Shown piece by piece: positions 36,557-45,302 of a DNA stretch of 64,000 bases (positions are counted from its first letter, which is position 1; each line of letters opens with the position of its first letter). The position numbers and the translations under genes were made by a program. Source of the DNA: Pseudidiomarina aquimaris (GTDB lineage: Bacteria > Pseudomonadota > Gammaproteobacteria > Enterobacterales > Alteromonadaceae); assembly GCF_003987395.1 (NCBI RefSeq), contig NZ_PIPT01000006.1:62001-126000 (forward strand). Direction: 5' to 3'. The notes beneath the pieces were generated by a model. It was not told the origin of the DNA, did not search any database, and worked only from the letters and a program-made list of their open reading frames with translations.

Positions 36557-36922
36557 ATGCGTATTTTACTGATGGCAGTGCTAAGTTGTGGTGTGTTGCT
36601 GGGCTGTGCAACACAGGTCGATCGGTTTCCTGCCGCTGAGCTAGCGCGCAGTAATTCGGTTGAGTTCATCCAGCCTTATCAGCTATCGAGGACGGACGTT
36701 GAGTTTGTTGATATGGGCACGGTCCGTGGTGAATCGTGCCAACGGCCTTTGCTTGACGGCCAGGCCTCGCAGGAAGAGGCGCTTATCGCAATGAAATTAG
36801 CCGCAGCAGACAAGCAAGCCAATCGTGTTGTGCTAAAACGTTGTCAACAAGATAGTAAGGATGGCTGTACGGCGCGTTGGTGGTGCGAGGGTACCGCTTT
36901 CCAAATGCGCCCGTTACAATAG
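36557..36922 (+). CDS. rcsF: RcsF-like outer-membrane lipoprotein
   Basis: The 121-residue protein has a lipobox (VLLGC) and then an RcsF-type C-terminal domain. The four cysteines that form two non-consecutive disulfides in E. coli RcsF are all there: GESCQ, LKRCQ, KDGCTA and WWCEG. The helix QEEALIAMKLAAADKQANRVVLKRC matches the RcsF core as a family-like stretch. RcsF senses envelope damage and signals to IgaA and the Rcs relay in enterics. No rcsB, rcsC or igaA lies in this window, so the partner is uncertain. The proline-rich linker of E. coli RcsF is shorter here. Confidence 0.78.
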   Translation: MRILLMAVLSCGVLLGCATQVDRFPAAELARSNSVEFIQPYQLSRTDVEFVDMGTVRGESCQRPLLDGQASQEEALIAMKLAAADKQANRVVLKRCQQDSKDGCTARWWCEGTAFQMRPLQ

Positions 36923-36957
36923 GCAAAGTGAACGAGTAAGCTGTATAGGAGTCGTTT

Positions 36958-38001
36958 ATGCGTAGTGCGCACCGTCCGATTGACTTGATCGGTCAGACAG
37001 ACATGATTCGAGTGGCGTCGTTATCGAAGCTCACTGGCTGTGAAATTTGGTTAAAATTAGAATCACAGAACCCCGGTGGCTCGATAAAAGATCGCGCCGC
37101 CTTACAAATTATCAAAGATGCGATGGCCAGTGGCGAACTAGAGCCAGGTATGACGGTGGTCGAGGGGACTGCAGGTAATACCGGCATTGGTTTGGCGATT
37201 GTGGCTCGTTCACTTGGGCTCAACATGCTGGCGGTTATGCCAAACGATCAGTCGCCAGAAAAAGAGCGCATGATCAGCTTGCACGGTGCGCAGCTAAAAA
37301 CCGTTGATCCTGTGCCGTTTCGCAATGAAAACCACTTCTATCACACGGCGCGCAAGCTAGCTGAGAGTCGTGATGACTATTGGTGGGCGAATCAGTTTGA
37401 AAACACCAGCAATGCGCGTGCTCACTATCTAACCACAGGGCCAGAGATTTGGCAGCAGACGGACGGAGACGTTGATATATTCGTTTCGGTAGCGGGTACC
37501 GGTGGCACCATTGCGGGCAATTCGATGTATTTGAAAGAGCGTAAGCAAGACGTGCAAGTTTGGCTCACCGATCCTGATGGCTCAGGCATTTATAGCTACT
37601 TGAAGCAGGGCGAGTACGTAGCTAACGGTGGTTCGTTCACTGAAGGCATAGGCATCATGCGCTTAGTCGAGAATTTCAAGCAAGCGAAAATAGATGCGGC
37701 GGTCAATCTCCCTGACCAAGACTTGCTGGCGTTGTCGCGCTATGTACGCGATCACGATGCCATTGTCTTGGGCAGTAGTTCAGCGCTTAATCTCGCCGGT
37801 GCATTGCAAGCTGCCGCACTGCATGGCCCCGGCAAAACCATCGTCACTTTCGCTTGTGACCTAGGCGAGCGCTCGGCGAGTAAACTCTACAATGAAGATT
37901 ACCTGAAAGGTCGGGGCTTAAACCTTGAGTTGGAGCCAATTAATGAAATGTTCGCACGCTATCGTGATAGCGGCGAACGAGTTTGGTACAAGCCAAGTTA
38001 A
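36958..38001 (+). CDS. Cysteine synthase (O-acetylserine sulfhydrylase family)
   Basis: The 347-residue PLP enzyme carries the reactive lysine in NPGGSIKDRAAL near residue 43, the substrate loop EGTAGNTGIGLA near residue 68, and the phosphate-binding loop VAGTGGTIAG near residue 178. It should make cysteine from O-acetylserine and sulfide. It is longer than typical CysK or CysM and has a distinct C-terminal tail (GRGLNLELEPINEMFARY), a variant common in Alteromonadales. AGGAG precedes the ATG. It overlaps the convergent GNAT gene by 4 bp. I leave cysK versus cysM open. Confidence 0.85.
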   Translation: MRSAHRPIDLIGQTDMIRVASLSKLTGCEIWLKLESQNPGGSIKDRAALQIIKDAMASGELEPGMTVVEGTAGNTGIGLAIVARSLGLNMLAVMPNDQSPEKERMISLHGAQLKTVDPVPFRNENHFYHTARKLAESRDDYWWANQFENTSNARAHYLTTGPEIWQQTDGDVDIFVSVAGTGGTIAGNSMYLKERKQDVQVWLTDPDGSGIYSYLKQGEYVANGGSFTEGIGIMRLVENFKQAKIDAAVNLPDQDLLALSRYVRDHDAIVLGSSSALNLAGALQAAALHGPGKTIVTFACDLGERSASKLYNEDYLKGRGLNLELEPINEMFARYRDSGERVWYKPS

Positions 38002-38447
38002 GTGAAGCTTAGACGCATGCGGTAGCCATCGGCATGGCCCGGATAGTAATCGTGCAACACATCGACAACTTCAAAGTCATAGCGGCGATAGAGTTCTATC
38101 GCCGCTTTGTTATCCACTTTTACTTCTAATGAGAGAGCGCTAGCGCCTTGGCTGCGCGCCAACTCTAGTGCGTGCTCTAACAATTTGCGCCCAACGCCTG
38201 TCCCGCGTGCAGCCGCAGCTACTGCAATGGAGTACAAGCGCCAAACACGGCTATTTTTGCGCGTGAGCAATAAGCTGTAACCAAGCAGTTGTTGGGCGTC
38301 ATGCATGACAAATAACTTAGCGCTCGGGCTTTGCAGTAGACGGCGAAAACTTTGCCTGCCGAGTTGACTGTAATTAAAGGTGGCCGCTTCCAGTGTGACC
38401 AAGTCACTCAGATCTGCAAGCGTCGCTTGCCGCAAAGTTTGCGTCAT
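37998..38447 (-). CDS. GNAT family N-acetyltransferase (RimI-like)
   Basis: The 149-residue protein is a single GNAT domain. The acetyl-CoA loop is VAAAARGTGVGRKLLEHAL (motif A, Q/R-x-x-G-x-G/A pattern) near residue 80, and ALSLEVKVDNKAAIELYRRYDFEVV follows as a family-like stretch. Its start overlaps the stop of the RLAN-RimK gene by 1 bp (TAATG), so it is coupled to that ligase. In related gene pairs the GNAT is often fused to a C39-like peptidase domain; that domain is missing here. The substrate is unknown but may be the ligase product. Confidence 0.82.
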   Translation of the reverse strand: MTQTLRQATLADLSDLVTLEAATFNYSQLGRQSFRRLLQSPSAKLFVMHDAQQLLGYSLLLTRKNSRVWRLYSIAVAAAARGTGVGRKLLEHALELARSQGASALSLEVKVDNKAAIELYRRYDFEVVDVLHDYYPGHADGYRMRLSFT

Positions 38448-39913
38448 TACTTCTCATCCAAGCGGCGCGCGAAATCTCGCATAATGATGTAATACAGCTC
38501 ATCGCCCAACAGTAAATCTTCAACCCCAGACTCAATCGAAGGGTTGTCATTAATCTCAATGATCACAGGCCCTTTGTCGGTGACCTTCATATCAACACCA
38601 TAGAGGCCATCGCCAATCAAGCGGGTGGCTTGCAAAGCGGTTTTGACTACTTCTTTCGGTACCTGATGCACGCCCACGGTTTCAAAACCACCCGACTTAC
38701 CGCGGCTGCTTGCACTGGCATGGTTGTAGATTTGCCAATGGTTGCGCGCCATGAGGTACTTACAGGCGTAAATGGGGCGGTTGTTGAGCACACCGATACG
38801 CCAATCGAATTCAGTACGAACAAATTCTTGCGCCAATAAGATCGTCGATTTTTTGAAAAGATCGGCGGCGATCGCTTTAAGTTCGTCGATATTCTCGGCT
38901 TTTTCGACACCAATCGAGAAAGAGCCATCTGGAATCTTTAACACCACCGGGTAACCTAAACGTTCACCAATCGCTTGAAAATCAATCGCTTGTTGGTTTA
39001 ACAAAAGCTCAGTACGCGGCGTAGGGATCTTATGTTTGTCCAATAGCTCTTTCAGAAAGACCTTATTCGCACATTGCAAAATCGAGTGCGGTGCGTCAAT
39101 TACAACCATGCCATTAGCTTCAGCTTTCTTGGCAAAATGATACGTGTAATGGTTAATTCGCGTGGTCTCGCGAATAAACAGTGCATCAAATTCCAGCAGC
39201 CGATTGTAGTCGTCAGCGGTGATCAGCTCCGCGTCAATATCGGCGTCTTTGGCCGCTTTGATAAACTTCTGCAAGGCTTTCTTGTCGCTGGTCGGTATGG
39301 TCTCTTCTGGATCGTGCAAGATCGCCAAGTCGTAGCGGTACTCTTTAGGCGCGCGAGCTTTCCGCCACACGCGTTTACTGAAGCTATCAAGTGCGTTGCC
39401 GAAAAAGGTTTGTTGCTCATCATCTAGCTCAGCGAGGTGACCCGCACCAATGTTAGTGATAAACCAACGTCCCTGATGGCTGAACTCAACCCAGAGAATC
39501 GGACACGGATAGCGGTCGAAGATCTGTCGGGCAAAGTTGCTCAGTTGTTGATTTTCGGCTTGTCCGAAGCAAATAAGTACGCGTTGCGACGCCGCGGTCG
39601 ACTGCTGAGCTAAGTACTTACTAATTTGCTTATCGGTATTAGCGGGCAGCACCAATTGATAGTGTGAAAAGTTCGCCAAGTCGTTAATTGTGGTTACCGA
39701 AGGCAGAACACGTTGGCCCCGCGCCTCAGCGAGAAGGCTGACATAGTAGCCAGTCGACAAATAGCTTAGGTCGCCGCACAAATTAAGGATTTGCGCACGT
39801 GCTTTGGCGTTTTGTTGCAGTAAATACTCACTGGCGGTAACGATAGATTGGCTCGGGTAATAGGGTTGCCAATCGGTAATATCATCAAGGATGATCAAGG
39901 CTGCATTTTGCAT
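38447..39913 (-). CDS. RimK family ATP-grasp ligase with RLAN N-terminal domain
   Basis: The 488-residue protein has an N-terminal RimK-ligase-associated domain (about 1-180; LSYLSTGYYVSLLAEARGQRVLPS). A pre-ATP-grasp linker follows (FDALFIRETTRINHYTYHFA). The RimK-like ATP-grasp core comes next: GYPVVLKIPDGSFSIGVEKA near residue 320, TEFDWRIGVLNNRPIYACKY, and the metal site VIIEINDNPSIESG near the end. RimK enzymes add glutamate or other amino acids to a peptide or protein. It leads an operon with a GNAT enzyme. The family is firm; the target is not known. Confidence 0.88.
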   Translation of the reverse strand: MQNAALIILDDITDWQPYYPSQSIVTASEYLLQQNAKARAQILNLCGDLSYLSTGYYVSLLAEARGQRVLPSVTTINDLANFSHYQLVLPANTDKQISKYLAQQSTAASQRVLICFGQAENQQLSNFARQIFDRYPCPILWVEFSHQGRWFITNIGAGHLAELDDEQQTFFGNALDSFSKRVWRKARAPKEYRYDLAILHDPEETIPTSDKKALQKFIKAAKDADIDAELITADDYNRLLEFDALFIRETTRINHYTYHFAKKAEANGMVVIDAPHSILQCANKVFLKELLDKHKIPTPRTELLLNQQAIDFQAIGERLGYPVVLKIPDGSFSIGVEKAENIDELKAIAADLFKKSTILLAQEFVRTEFDWRIGVLNNRPIYACKYLMARNHWQIYNHASASSRGKSGGFETVGVHQVPKEVVKTALQATRLIGDGLYGVDMKVTDKGPVIIEINDNPSIESGVEDLLLGDELYYIIMRDFARRLDEK

Positions 39914-40062
39914 AAAAGCTCCGCATGAAAATTGCGCGCATATTTAAGGCTAAATTAACGAAAACACAAGTAAAATTTTCGTCGTGTGTTTACAAAAAAA
40001 GGGTAGCAGATAAAAACCATTACGCTATGCTTTAAATCAGCATTAACTAAGGGAGCTATCGG

Positions 40063-40569
40063 ATGCTAACTTTATTAGCTAGGCTATTGAAAGCACTCAA
40101 TTCTGAGTCGGGTGCATGGGCGCTTGCTATCGCCTTCGTGCTTGGAATGATTATGGGATTTACGCCGTTGTGGCGTGTACATAATCTAGTGATCTTACTC
40201 GTAGCATTGTTATTCCGAGTCAATCTATCTGGCTTTATTTTGAGTTTTGTCATCTGCTCCGGTTTGGCCTATCTCCTTGATCCCGTTTTCCACGCTATCG
40301 GCTTTGCGATTTTATCGGCAGAGAGCTGGCAGCCAGTATGGCAAAGCATGTACGACTCGGCCTTTTGGCGAGTGGTGCAATTTCATCACACCATTACCCT
40401 CGGCAGTCTCGTCTTAAGTCTAGCCTTCGCTCCTATTTTGGCGGTCGTTAGTTTCTGGATTGTGAGTCAGTATCGGCGCCGTATTCAGGCTTGGTTTAAT
40501 AAGTTAAAGATTGTGCAGGCGTTGAAAGCAAATCGCTTTTACACCATTTATGCGAACTTAAAGGGGTAA
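40063..40569 (+). CDS. TIGR03546 family membrane protein
   Basis: The 168-residue protein has about three to four hydrophobic helices (WALAIAFVLGMIMGFTPLW, then VILLVALLFRVNLSGFILSF) and a basic C-terminus. The family TIGR03546 is defined by pairing with TIGR03545, and its partner follows here with a 1-bp overlap (TAATG). GGGAG precedes the ATG. The N-terminal half resembles DUF2062-type membrane proteins. Function is unknown; the pair may form one envelope complex. Confidence 0.8.
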   Translation: MLTLLARLLKALNSESGAWALAIAFVLGMIMGFTPLWRVHNLVILLVALLFRVNLSGFILSFVICSGLAYLLDPVFHAIGFAILSAESWQPVWQSMYDSAFWRVVQFHHTITLGSLVLSLAFAPILAVVSFWIVSQYRRRIQAWFNKLKIVQALKANRFYTIYANLKG

Positions 40570-42350
40570 TGAGCATGGAACAGCATACCGTCCGCCGTAG
40601 CGCCTTCCGTTGGCCGGGATTAGTCGCCTTCTTGATTATTGTTGGGGTGATTGCAGCATTTTCTTGGTTGTTGCTCGATACTATTTTGAAGTGGTCGCTG
40701 GAGCGGACCTTGGGCACTCTCAATGGCGCAGAAGTGAACATTGCACAAGTCGAGCATCAGTGGGTGCCGCTGAAGATTCGTATGAGTGACGTCCAGGTGA
40801 CCGACCCGGCACAGCCAGAGTACAACCGTGTGGCTATTGGTGAAGTTGCGGGCGAATTGAGTTGGGAACAACTGTTGCTCGGACGCTTCCATTTCGAAGA
40901 GGTGGTTAGCACCGGTATTCGTGTGCATACGCAGCGGGATAACGCCGGTGAGGTGTATCAGCTCCCCGATAAGTCGCAGATGCAAAGTTGGTTCGGTGAG
41001 AACATGCAAGAGCTGCAACTTTCAATGCCTTCGGTTGATGAAGTCATAGACCGCGTGGATTTGCGCACGCCAACCGCGATTAGCGAAGCGAGACAAAGTT
41101 TTGAAACACAGAAACAACGTGTCGAAGGTCTCATCAGCAAGCTACCGAGTAAGGAGCGTCTTGCCGAATATGAAGCCCAAGTTAAAGAGCTGTCTGAAGG
41201 AGATATCTCTACTCCAGCGCAGTTGCAGCAGCGCAAAGAGAAGTTCGACAAGTTAAAACAACAGTTCGCCAGCGACAAGGCCGCCATTGAAGAATTTAAA
41301 GAAGTGGCGACCACTGCGGTAGCAGAGCTGAAGACGCAAATGCAAAACGTTAAAGAGGCGCCGCAGCATGACCTCGATCGCGTCGGTGAGTTGATGCAGC
41401 TCAATAGCCAAGGGCTAAGTGAGATCACCGCGGTGCTGTTTGGTGAGCAGGCGCGCCGTTGGGCTGACTATATGCTCCTCGCTTATGAGCAATTGATGCC
41501 GATGTTACAGCGCTCTGCTGACGAAACGGCAGTCAAACCGCCACGCGGCGAGGGCATTTGGTTTTCCTTCACCGGCGCAGATGCGCCGCCGGATTTCTTG
41601 ATTAAGAAAGCGCGAACTGAGTTTGCAGTCGGGCCTACGGTGCTCGACGTGGACTGGGAAAACATCACCCATCAACATGCACAACTTGGCCAGCCGACGG
41701 TGTTCCGTGCCCGTGGTGAAAATAATGCATTGTGGTCGCTGTTACAGCTAAATGGTGAGCTCGCGCTGACTGCCGAAGGTTTCGATGCGCGTCAGCAATG
41801 GAAAGTGCAGGGCGTTAACTTAGCTGAAACCGCTTTGAGTCAACGCAGTGAGTTTGCAGCTAAGATCTTGTCGGCGTTGCTCGACAGTGAGGGCAATATC
41901 GTGCTGCGCGATAGCCAATTTGATGGTAACGCCATCTTACGACTCGCCAATATGACCATTGATGCGGAAGCCGAGAATCAATGGGCACAAGTTATCGCAA
42001 AAGCGCTGGAAAGCTTGAACCGATTGGATATAAATGCCGATATCAAAGGCGCCTTAATGTCACCTGATTTCAAATTAAGTTCTGACCTTGACCGTCAGTT
42101 GGGGCAAGCGCTGAAAAGTGCCGCAATGGACGCTGCCGGCAGTGAACTTACGGAGCTTCGACAACGGTTAGCCACCCAGTCAGAGGGTTTTGTCGGTGAG
42201 TACGGTGATGATTTAAGTGAGTTATCGGGTTTGCTTACCGATGCAGAAAATCGTGAAGAGCGTCTGCAAAGTTTACTCGAAGCCAAGCTGCAAGATAAGC
42301 TCGAAGATAAAGTGAAAGATAAGCTTAAAGGCCTGCTCGGCGGCAACTAA
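40569..42350 (+). CDS. TIGR03545 family protein
   Basis: The 593-residue protein has one N-terminal transmembrane anchor (about 15-38: LVAFLIIVGVIAAFSWLLL). An AsmA-like beta segment follows (GAEVNIAQVEHQWVPLKIRM), then a long helical, probably coiled-coil section at about 175-275, further beta-rich sequence, and a charged lysine/glutamate C-terminal tail. The start may be the ATG at 40569 or the one at 40575, which is better spaced from AAGGGG. It is the fixed partner of TIGR03546. The AsmA-like build suggests lipid or envelope transport, but nothing is established. Confidence 0.8.
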   Translation: MSMEQHTVRRSAFRWPGLVAFLIIVGVIAAFSWLLLDTILKWSLERTLGTLNGAEVNIAQVEHQWVPLKIRMSDVQVTDPAQPEYNRVAIGEVAGELSWEQLLLGRFHFEEVVSTGIRVHTQRDNAGEVYQLPDKSQMQSWFGENMQELQLSMPSVDEVIDRVDLRTPTAISEARQSFETQKQRVEGLISKLPSKERLAEYEAQVKELSEGDISTPAQLQQRKEKFDKLKQQFASDKAAIEEFKEVATTAVAELKTQMQNVKEAPQHDLDRVGELMQLNSQGLSEITAVLFGEQARRWADYMLLAYEQLMPMLQRSADETAVKPPRGEGIWFSFTGADAPPDFLIKKARTEFAVGPTVLDVDWENITHQHAQLGQPTVFRARGENNALWSLLQLNGELALTAEGFDARQQWKVQGVNLAETALSQRSEFAAKILSALLDSEGNIVLRDSQFDGNAILRLANMTIDAEAENQWAQVIAKALESLNRLDINADIKGALMSPDFKLSSDLDRQLGQALKSAAMDAAGSELTELRQRLATQSEGFVGEYGDDLSELSGLLTDAENREERLQSLLEAKLQDKLEDKVKDKLKGLLGGN

Positions 42351-42357
42351 AATCAAG

Positions 42358-42384
42358 AAAAAAGGGGCGCAATGCCCCTTTTTT
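42358..42384. terminator. Bidirectional terminator between TIGR03545 and MetX-like genes
   Basis: AAAAAAGGGGC and GCCCCTTTTTT are inverted around a 5-nt loop. The A-run and T-run let it work for both convergent genes. Confidence 0.88.
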
Positions 42385-43588
42385 AATCACTCTCTAAAAA
42401 CGTTCGTAAATCTTCTGCTTTGGTCGGAATCGAGAACAATCCATCGAGGTGACCCCAGACGCCCTCTATTTCGGCATACTGAGGATTCTTCCCTTGCTTC
42501 TCTAAAATCGTAACCGCCTGTTTGGCTAAGTAAGGTTGTAGCAAGAGGTCATTGGTTGCCGGTAAAAACAATGTTTTTGCTTTGACCTTTGCCAACCCAC
42601 TCGCTAGATCGCCCTCATGCCCAGCAACAAACAGCTGGTTGGCACGGACGAGGTAAAGTAAGTGGTTACCATCGGCTAAAGGCGCGCGGTTAGCCGAGTT
42701 AGCAAACAAATAATCCAGCACAGGAGTGCTTTTAAGCACACTCTCAAGCGCAGTTTCAGGCATCACTTCCGGTTGTGGCGCACGCATGTTCATGATGACT
42801 GGATGCATGGCTTGTTGCGTGATCATTGCTAGCGTACTAGTGATTCCTGTCAGTGGCGCCTCGCCCTCATAGTAATCGCCACCGTTGAAGTTAGGGTCAT
42901 GCTTGATAGGTCGTGCCCAGTGCTCTAAAGCCATAATGGTCCAAGCGTCCATTGCTCCGGCGCCAATCACGGAAACCATGCGCTCGACCATGTCAGGATA
43001 GGCAACGGACCATTCTAATGCCTGCAGTGAGCCCATTGAGGCACCCACAACAGCGTGTAACTTATTGATATCTAGACTCTTCAGCAACTCATATTGCACA
43101 TTCACAAAGTCACGAATAGTTACGACTGGAAAGTCGAGACCGTAAGGCTTCCCTGTTTCTGGATTCAGCGAAGCAGGGCCCGTGGTGATGACGTTCGGAT
43201 CGTTAGGAAAAGCGTTCACTAAGGTATCGGAACTGATAACAAAGAACTTATTCGTATCAATGGCTTTGCCCGGACCAATAATGCTATCCCAGTAGCCTGG
43301 TAAGACGTCGTCAGCGCTGTATTTTCCAGCGGCATGGCTGTTGCCGGAAAAGAAATGCGTGATCAGAATGACATTATCTTTGGCCGTATTGAGCTCACCA
43401 TAACTCTCCCAACCAACGGTTACTTCTGGAATCACCTCGCCACCTAAGGTGGTGTAGTTGTTAAAGGTAAAGCTTTGCTTCTCGACCAGCAGCGGCTCGG
43501 AGGCTTCTTGTGCGGCACAGCTAGCACTAAAAAATACTGCCGAGATCATAAAAATGCTGGTAAATACACGTTGCATCATAGTTTGCAT
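42383..43588 (-). CDS. Exported MetX-like alpha/beta hydrolase
   Basis: The 401-residue protein has an N-terminal export signal (VFTSIFMISAVFFSASCAAQ; the Cys could be a weak lipobox). A homoserine acetyltransferase-like fold follows: THFFSGNSHAAGKY, FFVISSDTLVNAFPNDPNV, nucleophile VVGASMGSLQALEW near residue 172, Asp in LPATNDLLLQPY, and His in GVWGHLDGLF. True MetX enzymes are cytoplasmic, so an exported one is more likely an esterase or acyltransferase acting in the periplasm. GAGGAG precedes the ATG. It lies 3 nt after the acyl-CoA ligase gene, in one operon. Confidence 0.78.
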   Translation of the reverse strand: MQTMMQRVFTSIFMISAVFFSASCAAQEASEPLLVEKQSFTFNNYTTLGGEVIPEVTVGWESYGELNTAKDNVILITHFFSGNSHAAGKYSADDVLPGYWDSIIGPGKAIDTNKFFVISSDTLVNAFPNDPNVITTGPASLNPETGKPYGLDFPVVTIRDFVNVQYELLKSLDINKLHAVVGASMGSLQALEWSVAYPDMVERMVSVIGAGAMDAWTIMALEHWARPIKHDPNFNGGDYYEGEAPLTGITSTLAMITQQAMHPVIMNMRAPQPEVMPETALESVLKSTPVLDYLFANSANRAPLADGNHLLYLVRANQLFVAGHEGDLASGLAKVKAKTLFLPATNDLLLQPYLAKQAVTILEKQGKNPQYAEIEGVWGHLDGLFSIPTKAEDLRTFLESD

Positions 43589-43591
43589 TGG

Positions 43592-45271
43592 CTACTCCTC
43601 GTTCGCGTCCTGCGCTTCAATAAGATAGTTGGCATACTGCTTGCGCAGCTCGTTCTTGACCAGTTTGCCGGTGCCGGTATGGGGCAGGTCGTCGACGATG
43701 AGAATGTCATCGGGCATCCACCATTTGGCAATCTTGCCTTGTAGAAAATCGTAAAGCATCGCTTTGTCGAGTTTCTTGCCTTTGTTGGCAACGACTAACA
43801 ATAACGGTCGTTCGTCCCACTTTGGATGCTTCACGCCAATCACGCAGCTTTCGTTCACTGCAGGGTGTTGGCTACAGATATTTTCAATATCCAACGAGCT
43901 TATCCATTCGCCACCACTCTTGATCACGTCTTTTTTACGGTCGACGACTTTCATGTAGCCATGCGCATCAATGACGGCAATATCGCCAGTGGCGAGCCAG
44001 CCATCAGCAAAGGTATCAGGGTCGTCGCGCTGAAAATAGCTGCTCGCTATCCACGGGCCGCGTACCCGCAGCTCACCACTGGTCTCGCCATCGTGGGGCT
44101 GGGCAACGCCATCGGCATTGACAATCTCCATCTCGACACCGAAACAGGCGCGTCCTGCGGTGGTTTGGATACGGTAGCGCTGCTCTTTTGGCAACGCCAT
44201 CAGACTCGGTTCAGGTGGTGCTGAGCATGCCAGTGGACCGGTTTCGGTCATCCCCCAAATCGGCTGCCAGTAAACGTCGTAGCTTTCATCGAACGTTTTG
44301 ACCAAACCTAACGGTGATGCTGCGCCGCCGACGCAAACTCGTTCGAGTGAGGGCACCGCAGCAGCCTTTTCATGTAAATAGTTATGCAGGGTTAACCAAA
44401 TCGTCGGTACGCCGAGGCCCACGGTGACGTGTTCTTGCGTTATCAGCTCATGCATGTCGGCGCCGCTCATACCGCTGCCCGGTAATACCAGTTTGCTACC
44501 CGCCAACGGCGCGGCATAAGGTGCGCCCCATGCGCCTGCGTGGTACATCGCGACCATTGGCATTAGTACGGTGTTCGCACGTAAATCGAGTAACTCGGCA
44601 CTGGCGGTTGCTTGGGCATGTAGCACCATGGCGCGGTGGGAACTGAGTACGCCCTTCGGATGACCGGTAGTGCCTGAGGTGTAACAGAGCAATGCTGCGG
44701 TATCCTCATGCAAGGCAGGCCAAGTGTAATCTGTGGCTTGTTCGAGCAACAGTTGTTCATAGGCATAAAGGGGTTGCTTAACATCACTGAACGCAGGTTG
44801 ATTCTTGGTATCAGCTAAAACCACAATACCTTTTAGCTTAGGAAGCTGCGCAACCACTTCTGCGGCAAGTTCAGCAAAACAGGCGTCAACAAATAGCCAC
44901 TGGGCATCGGCATCGGCCATGATCCAGGCAATTTGCTCTGCCAACAGGCGTGGATTGACGGTATGTAGAACCGCACCTATGCCACTTACGGCGTAATAGA
45001 GTTCGAGGTGGCGGTAGGTATTCCAAGCCAAGGTGGCAACACGGTCACCAGGCTGAATGTTGAGCTTGGCCAGGGTGTGAGCTAATTGGCTGGTGCGGGC
45101 ATAGCAATCAGCATAGGTATAGCGATGAATATCGCCTTCGATGCGGCGACTGACGATTTCTTGCTGTGGGTGCCGGCGCACGCCATGACGGAGTAAATCT
45201 ATAATGAGCAATTGGCTTGGCTGCATTGCTGCAGCCATCACTGGAGCGGATTGCGGTGTTGTTTCAAACAT
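43592..45271 (-). CDS. AMP-forming acyl-CoA ligase
   Basis: The 559-residue enzyme belongs to the adenylate-forming superfamily. The P-loop-like motif is LLCYTSGTTGHPKGVLSSHR near residue 195. Other motifs are YWQPIWGMTETGPL, the adenylation Asp in GWLATGDIAVIDAHGYMKV, and the catalytic lysine near the end (HTGTGKLVKNELRK). It should activate a carboxylic acid to its CoA thioester. The closest group by eye is medium/long-chain fatty-acyl-CoA ligases of the AlkK/FadD3 kind. It shares an operon with the exported MetX-like enzyme and follows the GntP permease by 31 nt. Confidence 0.88.
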   Translation of the reverse strand: MFETTPQSAPVMAAAMQPSQLLIIDLLRHGVRRHPQQEIVSRRIEGDIHRYTYADCYARTSQLAHTLAKLNIQPGDRVATLAWNTYRHLELYYAVSGIGAVLHTVNPRLLAEQIAWIMADADAQWLFVDACFAELAAEVVAQLPKLKGIVVLADTKNQPAFSDVKQPLYAYEQLLLEQATDYTWPALHEDTAALLCYTSGTTGHPKGVLSSHRAMVLHAQATASAELLDLRANTVLMPMVAMYHAGAWGAPYAAPLAGSKLVLPGSGMSGADMHELITQEHVTVGLGVPTIWLTLHNYLHEKAAAVPSLERVCVGGAASPLGLVKTFDESYDVYWQPIWGMTETGPLACSAPPEPSLMALPKEQRYRIQTTAGRACFGVEMEIVNADGVAQPHDGETSGELRVRGPWIASSYFQRDDPDTFADGWLATGDIAVIDAHGYMKVVDRKKDVIKSGGEWISSLDIENICSQHPAVNESCVIGVKHPKWDERPLLLVVANKGKKLDKAMLYDFLQGKIAKWWMPDDILIVDDLPHTGTGKLVKNELRKQYANYLIEAQDANEE

Positions 45272-45302
45272 ATGTTACGGCCTTCGCTTAAAACAGGTGA
45301 AA

